The position numbers and the translations under genes are program-made. Below are positions 20,631-29,433 of a stretch of 64,000 bases of DNA, one piece after another. The notes under the pieces were generated by a model, which made no database searches, was not told the DNA's origin, and saw nothing but the letters and a program-made list of their open reading frames with translations. The first letter of the stretch is position 1. Each line of letters opens with the position of its first letter. Origin of the DNA: Pseudomonas sp. MAG733B (GTDB lineage: Bacteria > Pseudomonadota > Gammaproteobacteria > Pseudomonadales > Pseudomonadaceae); the NCBI RefSeq assembly GCF_036884845.1, contig NZ_CP145732.1:372001-436000 (forward strand), written 5' to 3'.

Positions 20631-20668
20631 ACTGCTCTGCAGCAAAGTAAGTTTGAAAGGATTCCACC

Positions 20669-21409
20669 ATGCGCAAAGCGCTTGCTCTCTCGCTGCTCGC
20701 CCTGTTTTTGGGCGGTTGTGCCAGCAACCCTGCCGACCGTGATATCAGCGGTACCTGGATCAACCAGGTAGCAATCGATGCCGCATCCAAAGGCGTTCCT
20801 CTGCGCGAAGCGCTCCAGGCCTACGGCCCGAACCTGGAATGGGACGTCAACACCAAGGCCGGTCAGGCCCGCTACACCAATGGTTTTGAAAATGTCGACG
20901 GCAAGCTGCTGGGCGAAGAGTCCGACGCCTGGAAAGTCGACTTTTATGGCAGTTCCGGTAGTGAACTGAAGCGCGACGGCGAACAGTTGAGCCAGGCCGC
21001 GACCGAAAACGAACCGGCTCAAGTCTTCGACCGCGCCTTGATCCCCGTGCCGGATGGCGCACCGATTGGCGCCAGCTTCGAACGCGCACTGTATTCGGCG
21101 TACATGGGCGGCAGCTGGAAAGTCGTCAGCGGCCCCGGCGAAGGCAGTAACGTGCAGTTCCAGGCCGACGGCCAGGTGACCGGCCTGCCGGGCGCTGATC
21201 GCTATGCGCTGTGCCTGGCCGGCGACTGCGCGTCGATGAGTGGCGGCAACGACAACATGTGGCTGCAACTCAACGGGCAAGGAACTGCCTGGATCTTTGC
21301 ACGCAAAGGCAAAGAGCTGGAAATCTTCCAGGCCGTGAACACGGCACAGGCGGACGAAATGCCGCAGTTCACCCCGGGTGATCGCAAGTGGTTGCTGGAA
21401 AAGCAGTAA
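20669..21409 (+). CDS. Putative outer-membrane lipoprotein, 246 residues
   Basis: The signal peptide MRKALALSLLALFLGGCASN has a lipobox LGGC at about 14-17, so the mature protein should be lipidated at Cys17. Asn at +4 and Ala at +2 do not signal inner-membrane retention, so outer-membrane sorting is likely. The mature part (DISGTWINQVAIDAASKGVPL... NLEWDVNTKAGQAR) looks beta-rich, but I do not recognise a domain. Four Cys are present in all, including a later pair in CLAGDC near 180-185. AAAGGATT precedes the ATG. The gene follows ridA as in other Pseudomonas. Confidence 0.75.
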   Translation: MRKALALSLLALFLGGCASNPADRDISGTWINQVAIDAASKGVPLREALQAYGPNLEWDVNTKAGQARYTNGFENVDGKLLGEESDAWKVDFYGSSGSELKRDGEQLSQAATENEPAQVFDRALIPVPDGAPIGASFERALYSAYMGGSWKVVSGPGEGSNVQFQADGQVTGLPGADRYALCLAGDCASMSGGNDNMWLQLNGQGTAWIFARKGKELEIFQAVNTAQADEMPQFTPGDRKWLLEKQ

Positions 21410-21422
21410 GCAACGCATAACC

Positions 21423-21516
21423 CCTGTGGGAGCGAGCTTGCTCGCGATGGGTCCGTAACATCCAACATCATCGTTGACTGTTATGCCGCCATCGCGAGCA
21501 AGCTCGCTCCCACAGG
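21423..21516. repeat. REP/BIME-type palindrome, GTGGGAGC class
   Basis: CCTGTGGGAGCGAGCTTGCT...CGATGG and its perfect 28-bp complement flank about 38 variable bases. It lies between the convergent lipoprotein and epimerase-like genes. Confidence 0.92.
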
Positions 21517-21535
21517 TGCGTGCAGTGACTGAAAG

Positions 21536-22393
21536 TCAGCAGCGCCCTTCAAGGATCGCCGCATACCCTTCGCGAAAACTCGGATACTTCGGCGTCCAGC
21601 CCAACGCTTTCGCCCGTGCATTACTGCAACGCTTGCTGCCTGTGCGGCGCACGCTGGCGTCATCGGCCCATTCGGTCACGCCCAGATACTCGCGCAACCA
21701 GCCCACCACATCCGCCAACGCTGCCGGCGCGTCATCGACGCCGATATAGATATCATCCAGCTTCACCCCGCGCCGATCCGCCTCAAGCAGGCATGCCATC
21801 AACCCTGCGGCGTCGTCGGCATGAATCCGGTTGGCATATAGCGGTGGATCGACCGCCACGCGATAACCCCGGCGGACCTGAGTCAGCAGCCATTCGCGGC
21901 CGGGACCGTAAATACCGGTCAATCGCACAATGCTGGCGGGGATGCCGCTGTTGAGGGCAATTTGCTCGGCTTCGAGCATCACCTGCCCGGAATAGCCAGC
22001 CGCTACGGCAGGCGACATCTCATCAACCCACTCGCCCTCCTGCTGGCCGTGAACGCTGCTGCTGGAAACGAACAGCAAGCGATTGGGCGCCTGCCCATAG
22101 TCGCCCAACCACTCCAGCACATGCTGCAAACCCTGGACATAAGCGGCGCGATAGCCGGCTTCGTCGTGATCGGTGGCAGCCGCGCAATAGACCAGGTAAT
22201 CCACCGCACCGACCGGCCAGGTCTCCGGGCAGTCTTTATTGAACAAATCGCCGGCAACGCCGATCACGCCCTCGGGCAGGCGCGAGACGTCACGCCGCAG
22301 GCCATGAACTTCCCATCCCGCAGTCAACAATTGCGTGGCCAGACGGCTGCCGACATCACCGCAACCGGCGATCAAAACAGAAGGCGCGGACAT
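21536..22393 (-). CDS. NAD(P)-dependent epimerase/dehydratase-like SDR protein
   Basis: A 285-residue extended short-chain-dehydrogenase-fold protein of the YeeZ-like group. The nucleotide loop VLIAGCGDVGSRLATQLL is at about 6-23, followed by VDYLVYCAAATDH and RLLFVSSSSVHG. The catalytic YxxxK is altered: the site reads AAGYSGQVMLEAE, with no Lys three residues after a Tyr. This is common in the YeeZ group, which may be non-classical or binding proteins. The ATG at 22391-22393 has AAGGGGAG at ideal distance, preferred over the TTG two codons upstream. Function is unknown. Confidence 0.8.
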   Translation of the reverse strand: MSAPSVLIAGCGDVGSRLATQLLTAGWEVHGLRRDVSRLPEGVIGVAGDLFNKDCPETWPVGAVDYLVYCAAATDHDEAGYRAAYVQGLQHVLEWLGDYGQAPNRLLFVSSSSVHGQQEGEWVDEMSPAVAAGYSGQVMLEAEQIALNSGIPASIVRLTGIYGPGREWLLTQVRRGYRVAVDPPLYANRIHADDAAGLMACLLEADRRGVKLDDIYIGVDDAPAALADVVGWLREYLGVTEWADDASVRRTGSKRCSNARAKALGWTPKYPSFREGYAAILEGRC

Positions 22394-22582
22394 CAGCAAA
22401 CTCCCCTTGGAAACGGACAGACTAGCGCTGGCAATGGACGAGCGGCTAGCAATGCAGGAAAAAAAGATACTCTATTACTTCTGTTAACAAGAATTACTTG
22501 CAATAATACGCGCCACTTTTGTTCTCGGCCTTTCGAGGCCTGGAAGAACATCACCCGTTTTTTTCTCTCAGGTCCGGCCAGC

Positions 22583-23554
22583 ATGACACGCAATCAATTC
22601 CCCGCTTCGCCAACCAAACGACCTCGCGCCTGGAGCGCGGTGGCCGCCCTGCTGCTCAGCTTGATGCTGGCGCCTGTCGCCGCTTTCGCTGATGCACAAG
22701 CGCCAGCTACTCCGGCCGCTGCTGCTGCACCCGCCGACCACGCCGCCCCGGCCGTGACGCCTGCCGCGACCGACCCGGCTCATGCAACACCTGCTGACGA
22801 AGCCATCGGCGAAGACGTCCCTGAAGTCCTCGAAGCCGACAACACCTTGGGCATGGCCCATGACCTGTCGCCGTGGGGCATGTACCAGAACGCCGACATC
22901 ATTGTGAAAATCGTGATGATCGGCCTGGCCATCGCTTCGATCATCACCTGGACCATCTGGATTGCCAAAGGCTTTGAGCTGATGGGCGCCAAGCGTCGTC
23001 TGCGTACCGAAATCGTCCACCTGAAGAAAGCCGCCACGCTCAAAGAGGCCAGCGCCTCGGCGACCAAACCAGGCACCCTGGCCAATCTGCTGGTCCATGA
23101 TGCTCTGGAAGAAATGCATTTGTCGGCCAGCGCCCGCGAAAAAGAAGGCATCAAGGAACGCGTCGCTTTCCGTCTTGAGCGCCTGGTAGCAGCCTGCGGC
23201 CGCAACATGAGCAGCGGCACCGGCGTACTCGCCACCATCGGTTCCACTGCGCCGTTCGTCGGCCTGTTCGGTACCGTATGGGGCATCATGAACAGCTTCA
23301 TCGGCATCGCCAAGACCCAGACCACCAACCTCGCCGTCGTGGCTCCCGGCATTGCCGAAGCCCTGCTGGCGACAGCATTGGGTCTGGTCGCGGCGATTCC
23401 TGCGGTAGTGATCTACAACGTGTTCGCCCGCTCAATCACCGGATACAAGGCGCAGGTAGCCGACGCGTCGGCAGAAGTCCTGCTGCTGGTCAGCCGCGAC
23501 CTCGATCACCAGCCTGAGCGCAGCTCGCAACCGCACATGGTGAAAGTGGGGTAA
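22583..23554 (+). CDS. exbB: TonB-system proton channel subunit ExbB
   Basis: A 323-residue MotA/TolQ/ExbB protein. An N-terminal signal-like hydrophobic segment (about 18-40) is followed by an Ala/Pro-rich periplasmic stretch (about 40-90), the long form typical of Pseudomonas ExbB. Three membrane segments follow, near 107-130 (IVMIGLAIASIITWTIWIA), 210-235 (IGSTAPFVGLFGTVWGIMNS) and 250-280. With ExbD it uses the proton gradient to energise TonB. First gene of an exbB-exbD-tonB operon (6 bases to exbD). The 189-bp upstream region is AT-rich, but I cannot confirm a Fur box by eye. Confidence 0.95.
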   Translation: MTRNQFPASPTKRPRAWSAVAALLLSLMLAPVAAFADAQAPATPAAAAAPADHAAPAVTPAATDPAHATPADEAIGEDVPEVLEADNTLGMAHDLSPWGMYQNADIIVKIVMIGLAIASIITWTIWIAKGFELMGAKRRLRTEIVHLKKAATLKEASASATKPGTLANLLVHDALEEMHLSASAREKEGIKERVAFRLERLVAACGRNMSSGTGVLATIGSTAPFVGLFGTVWGIMNSFIGIAKTQTTNLAVVAPGIAEALLATALGLVAAIPAVVIYNVFARSITGYKAQVADASAEVLLLVSRDLDHQPERSSQPHMVKVG

Positions 23555-23560
23555 TCGGCC

Positions 23561-23989
23561 ATGGGCCTGCATTTGAAAGAAGGGGCAGACGACGATCTGT
23601 CCGAGAACCACGCAATCAACGTCACGCCGTTCATCGACGTGATGCTGGTGCTCTTGATCATCTTCATGGTGGCAGCCCCGCTGGCCACCGTGGACATCAA
23701 GGTCGACCTGCCCGCGTCCACCGCCAAACCGGCGCCGCGGCCAGAGAAACCAGTGTTCCTGAGCGTCAAGGCTGACCAACGCCTGTTCCTCGGCGAAGAC
23801 GAAGTGAAGGCCGAAGCACTCGGCGCCACGCTCGACGCCAGGACCCAGGGCAAGAAAGACACGACGATCTTCTTCCAGGCCGATAAAGGCGTGGATTACG
23901 GCGACCTGATGAGCGTGATGGACAACCTGCGCTCGGCCGGTTACTTGAAGGTCGGTCTGGTCGGACTCGAGACGGCAGTCAAAAAATGA
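23561..23989 (+). CDS. exbD: TonB-system proton channel subunit ExbD
   Basis: A 142-residue TolR/ExbD family protein with one N-terminal membrane segment (about 22-45; INVTPFIDVMLVLLIIFMV) carrying the essential Asp in FIDVMLVLL, and a periplasmic C-terminal domain. It forms the channel with ExbB. Its TGA overlaps the tonB start (ATGA), so the two are translationally coupled. Confidence 0.96.
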   Translation: MGLHLKEGADDDLSENHAINVTPFIDVMLVLLIIFMVAAPLATVDIKVDLPASTAKPAPRPEKPVFLSVKADQRLFLGEDEVKAEALGATLDARTQGKKDTTIFFQADKGVDYGDLMSVMDNLRSAGYLKVGLVGLETAVKK

Positions 23990-24735
23990 TCACGACGCGC
24001 CATAAGCTGACGCGTTACAGCGGTAGCCTGGCCGTGGTGCTGGGCGTTCACGCGCTGGCCATCGCGCTGGCCGTGAACTGGACCGCCCACCCGCCCATCG
24101 AATTGCCGCCCCAGGCAATGATGGTCGAGCTGGCGCCGGTTCCGGCCCCGCCACCGCCTGCACCGCCGAAGGTCATAACGCCGCCACAGCCACCGGCACC
24201 GGTGGAAGAACTGCCGATACCGAAGCTCGCCGAAGCACCGAAGGCCGAGATCGCGGTGCCCAAACCGGTCAAGCCCAAGCCGAAGCCTCAGCCGCCCAAG
24301 CCTGTGGAGAAAAAACCGGAGCCGCCGAAGGAAAAGCCGTCCGAGGCAAAACCGAGCGAAGCGCCACCGACTCCGTCACAAACTGAGAAATCCGCTCAGC
24401 CTGTACCGGGTCCATCGGCTGCTCAGGTCGCGGCCAAGGCCAGTTGGCAAGGCACCCTGCTCGCGCATTTGGCCAAGTACAAAAAGTACCCGGCCAGCGC
24501 GCAGGCGCGGGGCAAGCAAGGCACGAACCGTCTGCGTTTCGTAGTGGATGCCGAAGGCAACGTGCTGTCGTACGAACTGGTAGGCGCGTCCGGCACTGCG
24601 GATCTGGATCGGGCCACGCTCGATATGATCCGCCGCGCCCAGCCGTTGCCAAAACCACCGGCCGACATGCTGAACAACGGCTCCATCGAAATCGTTGCAC
24701 CGTTTGTTTACTCGCTGGAAAACCGCCGGCGCTGA
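23986..24735 (+). CDS. tonB: Energy transducer TonB
   Basis: A 249-residue protein. An N-terminal anchor (about 12-32; SLAVVLGVHALAIALAVNW) is followed by a long Pro/Lys/Glu-rich spacer (about 45-140) that spans the periplasm. The C-terminal TonB domain (about 155-245; YPASAQARGKQGTNRLRFVV and LDRATLDMIRRAQPLPKPP) touches receptor TonB boxes. It supplies energy for siderophore and cobalamin uptake. It overlaps exbD by 4 bases and is followed by a terminator. Confidence 0.96.
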   Translation: MITTRHKLTRYSGSLAVVLGVHALAIALAVNWTAHPPIELPPQAMMVELAPVPAPPPPAPPKVITPPQPPAPVEELPIPKLAEAPKAEIAVPKPVKPKPKPQPPKPVEKKPEPPKEKPSEAKPSEAPPTPSQTEKSAQPVPGPSAAQVAAKASWQGTLLAHLAKYKKYPASAQARGKQGTNRLRFVVDAEGNVLSYELVGASGTADLDRATLDMIRRAQPLPKPPADMLNNGSIEIVAPFVYSLENRRR

Positions 24736-24751
24736 TACAAGCCGCAACACT

Positions 24752-24780
24752 GCAAAGGCACCGAAAGGTGCCTTTTGCTT
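24752..24780 (+). terminator. Rho-independent terminator after tonB
   Basis: GCAAAGGCACC-GAAA-GGTGCCTTTTGC, with a stem of about 9-11 bp and a stable GNRA-like loop. The T-run within the right arm makes it a reasonable terminator of the exbBD-tonB operon. Confidence 0.75.
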
Positions 24781-24894
24781 ATCTACCAGCGGCAAACACG
24801 CATTGCCCGGTGTCACTCGACACACACAGTCTGATAACGTGCGTCTATCGATTGCAGCCGGTATGCTTGGCGCGCAACTTCATGGACGCTTGCT

Positions 24895-25824
24895 ATGACT
24901 CTCACAGAATTACGCTACATCGTTACCCTCGCCCAAGAGCAGCATTTCGGCCACGCGGCCGAGCGTTGCCACGTCAGCCAGCCGACCCTGTCGGTGGGTG
25001 TGAAAAAGCTTGAAGACGAACTCGGTGTGCTGATTTTCGAGCGCAGCAAAAGCGCCGTGCGCCTGACCCCGGTCGGCGAAGGCATTGTGGCCCAGGCACA
25101 AAAAGTCCTGGAACAAGCCCAAGGCATTCGCGAACTGGCCCAGGCCGGCAAGAACCAACTGACCGCACCGCTGAAAGTCGGCGCGATCTACACCGTCGGC
25201 CCCTACCTGTTCCCGCACCTGATCCCGCAACTGCACCGGGTCGCTCCGCAGATGCCGTTGTACATCGAAGAAAACTTCACCCACGTGCTGCGCGACAAAC
25301 TGCGCAACGGCGAACTCGACGCGATCATCATCGCCCTGCCGTTCAGCGAAGCCGACGTCCTGACCCTCCAACTCTACGACGAGCCGTTCTACGTCCTGAT
25401 GCCGGCCCAGCACCCTTGGACGCAAAAAGAATCCATCGACGCCAGCCTGCTCAACGACAAGAGCCTGCTGCTGCTCGGCGAAGGCCACTGCTTCCGCGAT
25501 CAAGTGCTGGAAGCCTGCCCGACGCTGACCAAAGGCAACGACGGCGCCAAGCACACCACGGTCGAGTCCAGCTCGCTGGAAACCATTCGGCATATGGTCG
25601 CATCCGGCCTGGGCATTTCGATCCTGCCGCTGTCGGCGGTCGACAGCCATCACTACGCTCCTGGCGTGATCGAAGTCCGGCCATTGTCGGCGCCAGTGCC
25701 GTACCGCACCGTGGCCATCGCCTGGCGTGCGAGTTTCCCGCGTCCGAAAGCCATTGAAATCCTCGCTGACTCCATTCGCCTGTGCTCGGTGGCCAAGCCG
25801 TCCGCGCAGGTGGTGGCGGGCTAA
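24895..25824 (+). CDS. oxyR: Hydrogen peroxide-inducible regulator OxyR
   Basis: A 309-residue LysR-family protein. The winged helix (about 1-65; MTLTELRYIVTLAQEQHFGH) is followed by a periplasmic-binding-like sensor domain. GEGHCFRDQVLEAC places cysteines exactly at residues 199 and 208, the redox pair of OxyR. Oxidation by H2O2 turns on katA/ahp-type genes. recG follows after 9 bases in the same direction, a pairing also known in P. aeruginosa. Confidence 0.97.
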   Translation: MTLTELRYIVTLAQEQHFGHAAERCHVSQPTLSVGVKKLEDELGVLIFERSKSAVRLTPVGEGIVAQAQKVLEQAQGIRELAQAGKNQLTAPLKVGAIYTVGPYLFPHLIPQLHRVAPQMPLYIEENFTHVLRDKLRNGELDAIIIALPFSEADVLTLQLYDEPFYVLMPAQHPWTQKESIDASLLNDKSLLLLGEGHCFRDQVLEACPTLTKGNDGAKHTTVESSSLETIRHMVASGLGISILPLSAVDSHHYAPGVIEVRPLSAPVPYRTVAIAWRASFPRPKAIEILADSIRLCSVAKPSAQVVAG

Positions 25825-25833
25825 GCAAGCGTC

Positions 25834-27909
25834 ATGACCGAGTTGTCGCAAGTGTCGGTGACGGCACTCAAGGGTGTCGGCGATGCCATGGCCGAGAAAC
25901 TGGCCAAGGTCGGCCTGGAAAATCTCCAGGACGTACTGTTTCACCTGCCGCTGCGCTATCAGGACCGCACGCGTGTGGTGCCGATCGGTGCGCTGCGTCC
26001 AGGGCAAGATGCCGTGGTCGAAGGCACCGTCAGCGGCGCCGACGTGGTCATGGGCCGTCGCCGCAGTTTGGTCGTCCGCCTGCAGGACGGCACCGGCGGG
26101 CTCAGCCTGCGCTTCTACCACTTCAGCAACGCACAGAAAGAAGGTCTTAAACGCGGCACGCGAGTCCGCTGCTACGGTGAAGCGCGGCCCGGCGCTTCGG
26201 GGCTGGAAATCTACCACCCGGAATACCGCGCCATCACCGGTGACGAACCACCGCCCGTGGATGAAACTCTGACGCCGGTGTATCCGCTCACCGAAGGCCT
26301 GACGCAGCAGCGCTTGCGCCAACTGTGCATGCAAACCCTGACGTTGCTCGGCCCGAGCAGCCTGCCCGACTGGCTGCCGACCGAACTGGCCCGCGACTAT
26401 CAACTCGCGCCGCTGGCCGATGCGATCCGCTACCTGCACAACCCGCCGGCCGATGCCGATGTCGACGAACTCGCCCTCGGTCATCACTGGGCCCAGCATC
26501 GCCTGGCCTTCGAAGAACTGCTGACCCATCAACTGTCGCAACAACGCCTGCGCGAAAGCATGCGTTCGTTGCGCGCGCCAGCCATGCCCAAAGCTACACA
26601 GCTGCCGGCCAAATACCTGGCCAATCTCGGCTTCAACCCGACTGGTGCCCAGCAGCGGGTCGGCAATGAAATCGCCTACGACCTCAGTCAGCGCGAGCCC
26701 ATGTTGCGGCTGATTCAGGGCGACGTCGGCGCGGGCAAAACCGTGGTCGCCGCACTCGCCGCGCTCCAGGCCTTGGAAGCCGGTTATCAGGTCGCGTTGA
26801 TGGCGCCCACCGAGATTCTCGCCGAGCAGCACTTCATCACCTTCAAGCGCTGGCTTGAACCGCTGGGCATTGAAGTCGCGTGGCTGGCCGGCAAGCTCAA
26901 GGGCAAGAATCGCGTGGCCGCGCTGGAACAAATCGCCAGCGGCACACCGATGGTGGTCGGCACTCACGCGCTGTTCCAGGACGAAGTGCAATTCAAGAAT
27001 CTGGCGTTGGTGATCATCGACGAACAGCACCGCTTCGGCGTGCAACAGCGGCTGGCGTTGCGGCAGAAAGGCGTCGGCGGACGCATGTGCCCGCACCAAT
27101 TGATCATGACCGCCACGCCGATCCCGCGCACGCTGGCCATGAGCGCCTACGCCGATCTCGACACCTCGATCCTCGACGAATTGCCGCCCGGCCGAACCCC
27201 GGTCAACACCGTGCTGATCACCGACACCCGGCGCGTCGAAGTCATCGAACGGGTGCGCAGCGCCTGTGCAGAAGGGCGTCAGGCGTATTGGGTGTGCACG
27301 CTGATTGAAGAGTCGGAAGAGCTGACCTGCCAGGCAGCGGAAACCACCTATGAAGACCTCACCGCCGCCCTTGGCGAGTTGAAGGTCGGGCTGATCCATG
27401 GCCGCATGAAGCCCGTCGAAAAAGCTGCGGTGATGGCCGAGTTCAAGGCCGGCAACCTGCAACTGCTAGTCGCCACCACGGTGATTGAAGTGGGCGTGGA
27501 CGTGCCCAACGCCAGCCTGATGATCATCGAAAACCCCGAACGCCTGGGCCTGGCGCAACTGCACCAGTTGCGCGGCCGAGTCGGCCGGGGCAGCGCGGCC
27601 AGCCATTGCGTGCTGCTCTACCATCCGCCGCTGTCGCAGATCGGCCGTCAGCGCCTGGGCATCATGCGCGAAACCAACGACGGCTTCGTCATCGCCGAAA
27701 AGGATCTCGAACTGCGCGGCCCCGGCGAAATGCTCGGCACGCGGCAAACGGGTCTGCTTCAATTCAAGGTCGCCGACCTGATGCGCGACGCCGACCTGCT
27801 ACCCGCCGTGCGTGACGCTGCTCAAGCTTTGCTGGAACGTTGGCCGGACCACGTCAGCCCATTACTCGACCGCTGGCTGCGCCACGGGCAGCAATACGGC
27901 CAAGTGTGA
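25834..27909 (+). CDS. recG: ATP-dependent DNA helicase RecG
   Basis: A 691-residue SF2 helicase of normal length. The N-terminal wedge/OB domain (about 1-160) is followed by Walker A QGDVGAGKTVVAAL (about 294), the DEQH box IIDEQHRFGVQQR, motif III MTATPIPRTLAM and motifs V-VI in TTVIEVGVDVPNAS and HQLRGRVGRG. It reverses stalled forks and migrates Holliday junctions. It lies 9 bases after oxyR. Confidence 0.97.
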   Translation: MTELSQVSVTALKGVGDAMAEKLAKVGLENLQDVLFHLPLRYQDRTRVVPIGALRPGQDAVVEGTVSGADVVMGRRRSLVVRLQDGTGGLSLRFYHFSNAQKEGLKRGTRVRCYGEARPGASGLEIYHPEYRAITGDEPPPVDETLTPVYPLTEGLTQQRLRQLCMQTLTLLGPSSLPDWLPTELARDYQLAPLADAIRYLHNPPADADVDELALGHHWAQHRLAFEELLTHQLSQQRLRESMRSLRAPAMPKATQLPAKYLANLGFNPTGAQQRVGNEIAYDLSQREPMLRLIQGDVGAGKTVVAALAALQALEAGYQVALMAPTEILAEQHFITFKRWLEPLGIEVAWLAGKLKGKNRVAALEQIASGTPMVVGTHALFQDEVQFKNLALVIIDEQHRFGVQQRLALRQKGVGGRMCPHQLIMTATPIPRTLAMSAYADLDTSILDELPPGRTPVNTVLITDTRRVEVIERVRSACAEGRQAYWVCTLIEESEELTCQAAETTYEDLTAALGELKVGLIHGRMKPVEKAAVMAEFKAGNLQLLVATTVIEVGVDVPNASLMIIENPERLGLAQLHQLRGRVGRGSAASHCVLLYHPPLSQIGRQRLGIMRETNDGFVIAEKDLELRGPGEMLGTRQTGLLQFKVADLMRDADLLPAVRDAAQALLERWPDHVSPLLDRWLRHGQQYGQV

Positions 27910-27988
27910 GCACCGTCGCAGTTTCTGGACACTCGGCTTGAGCAAGCTGGTTATACTCCTGCAATTGTTTTAGAACGGATACAGAACC

Positions 27989-29389
27989 ATGACCGAAGTT
28001 GCCCTCGCACCCGCCTCCCCGCACGCTCCGTCGGTTATTCGGCTGCTGCTGGGCAAACTGGGCATCGCCTACGAAGAGGTCCTGGATCATCACGGCTTGA
28101 ACCCGGCGCGCAAGGTCCAGGCCGTCCTGCTCGATGACGCCGTCGGCGCGCTCATGGTGCTGTTCCCGCAGAGCCAGTTGCTCGACCTCAACCGCCTTAC
28201 CGAACTCACTGGCCGCCGCCTCACCGCGGTGCCAACCGAGCGTCTGGAAAAGATGCTTGGCAAGCACAACCTGAGCTTGCTGCCCGGTCTACCATCGCTG
28301 ACCAGCTCGCCGTGCCTGTATGAAGAAAGCCTGCTGCGCGAGCCCAAAGTGCTAGTCAACTCGGGCGAGCCGGGCGTGCTGCTGGAAATCACCAGCGAAG
28401 CCTTCAAGTCCATGCTGAACAAGGCCAGTGCCGCCAACTTCGGTGAAAACCTGAGCAGCATCCGCCCGAACCTCGACCGCCCCGACGATGACCGCGAGGA
28501 AATCACCCAGGCCGTTCAAGCGTTCACCGCGCGGCGCATCCAGCAACGCCTGGAAGCGACCATCGAAATTCCGCCATTGGCCGAAACCGCGCAGAAGATC
28601 ATCAAGCTGCGCGTGGACCCCAACGCCACCATCGACGACATCACCGGCGTGGTCGAAACCGACCCGGCGCTGGCCGCGCAAGTAGTGAGCTGGGCGGCAT
28701 CGCCGTACTACGCTTCGCCGGGCAAGATTCGTTCGGTGGAAGACGCCATCGTGCGGGTGCTGGGCTTCGACCTGGTGATCAACCTGGCGCTGGGCCTGGC
28801 CCTGGGCAAAACCCTCAGCCTGCCCAAAGACCACCCGCAGCACAGCACGCCGTACTGGCAGCAATCGATCTACACCGCTGCCGTCATCGAAGGCCTGACC
28901 CGCGCCATGCCGCGCACCCAGCGCCCGGAAGCCGGCCTGACTTACCTCGCCGGCCTGCTGCACAACTTTGGCTACCTGCTGCTGGCTCACGTGTTCCCGC
29001 CGCACTTCTCGCTGATCTGCCGTCACCTGGAGGTCAACCCGCACCTGTGCCACAGCTACATCGAGCAACACCTGCTGGGCATCAGCCGCGAACAGATCGG
29101 CTCGTGGCTGATGCGCTACTGGGACATGCCCGATGAACTGGCCACCGCGCTGCGCTTCCAGCACGACCCGGCCTACGACGGCCCTTCCGCCGAATACCCG
29201 AACCTGGTGTGCCTGTCAGTGCGCCTGCTGCGCAGCCGTGGCATCGGCTCCGGCCCCGACGAAGACATCCCCGACGCGCTGCTCGAACGCCTGGGCCTGA
29301 CCCGCGACAAAGCCAACGACGTGGTCAGCAAAGTCCTCGAAGCCGAAGTGCTGCTGCGCGAACTGGCCTCGCAATTCTCCCAAGGCTAA
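27989..29389 (+). CDS. HDOD-domain signalling protein with YbaK-like N-terminus
   Basis: A 466-residue two-domain protein. Residues about 15-155 resemble a YbaK/prolyl-tRNA-editing fold (VIRLLLGKLGIAYEEVLDHH... LTELTGRRLTAVP). Residues about 185-400 are an HDOD domain (QQRLEATIEIPPLAETAQKI, YLAGLLHNFGYLLLAHVFP). HDOD proteins are catalytically dead HD relatives used in signalling. The editing domain may also be inactive and used for binding. The order oxyR-recG-HDOD matches the core order of the genus. It marks the last core gene before the accessory block. Role unknown. Confidence 0.82.
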   Translation: MTEVALAPASPHAPSVIRLLLGKLGIAYEEVLDHHGLNPARKVQAVLLDDAVGALMVLFPQSQLLDLNRLTELTGRRLTAVPTERLEKMLGKHNLSLLPGLPSLTSSPCLYEESLLREPKVLVNSGEPGVLLEITSEAFKSMLNKASAANFGENLSSIRPNLDRPDDDREEITQAVQAFTARRIQQRLEATIEIPPLAETAQKIIKLRVDPNATIDDITGVVETDPALAAQVVSWAASPYYASPGKIRSVEDAIVRVLGFDLVINLALGLALGKTLSLPKDHPQHSTPYWQQSIYTAAVIEGLTRAMPRTQRPEAGLTYLAGLLHNFGYLLLAHVFPPHFSLICRHLEVNPHLCHSYIEQHLLGISREQIGSWLMRYWDMPDELATALRFQHDPAYDGPSAEYPNLVCLSVRLLRSRGIGSGPDEDIPDALLERLGLTRDKANDVVSKVLEAEVLLRELASQFSQG

Positions 29390-29392
29390 AAC

Positions 29393-29416
29393 GTATCGCG
29401 GGCTTGCCCGCGATAC
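29393..29416. repeat. Short perfect palindrome (single REP unit)
   Basis: GTATCGCGGGC-TT-GCCCGCGATAC, an 11-bp perfect stem between the convergent HDOD and delta-60 genes. It is a lone REP-like unit without the partner copy seen elsewhere, and lies at the left edge of the accessory block. Confidence 0.75.
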
Positions 29417-29433
29417 AGCCTTCTTGGTCTGAT

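Noticed and set aside
22427..22540. Fur box upstream of exbB
   Set aside because: The region is AT-rich and iron control is expected, but I could not align a convincing 19-bp Fur consensus by eye.
24910..27462. Very long minus-strand open frame (850 codons) opposite oxyR and recG
   Set aside because: Antisense to two clearly conserved genes; no ribosome site or homology, His/Gln/Arg-biased translation typical of high-GC shadow frames.
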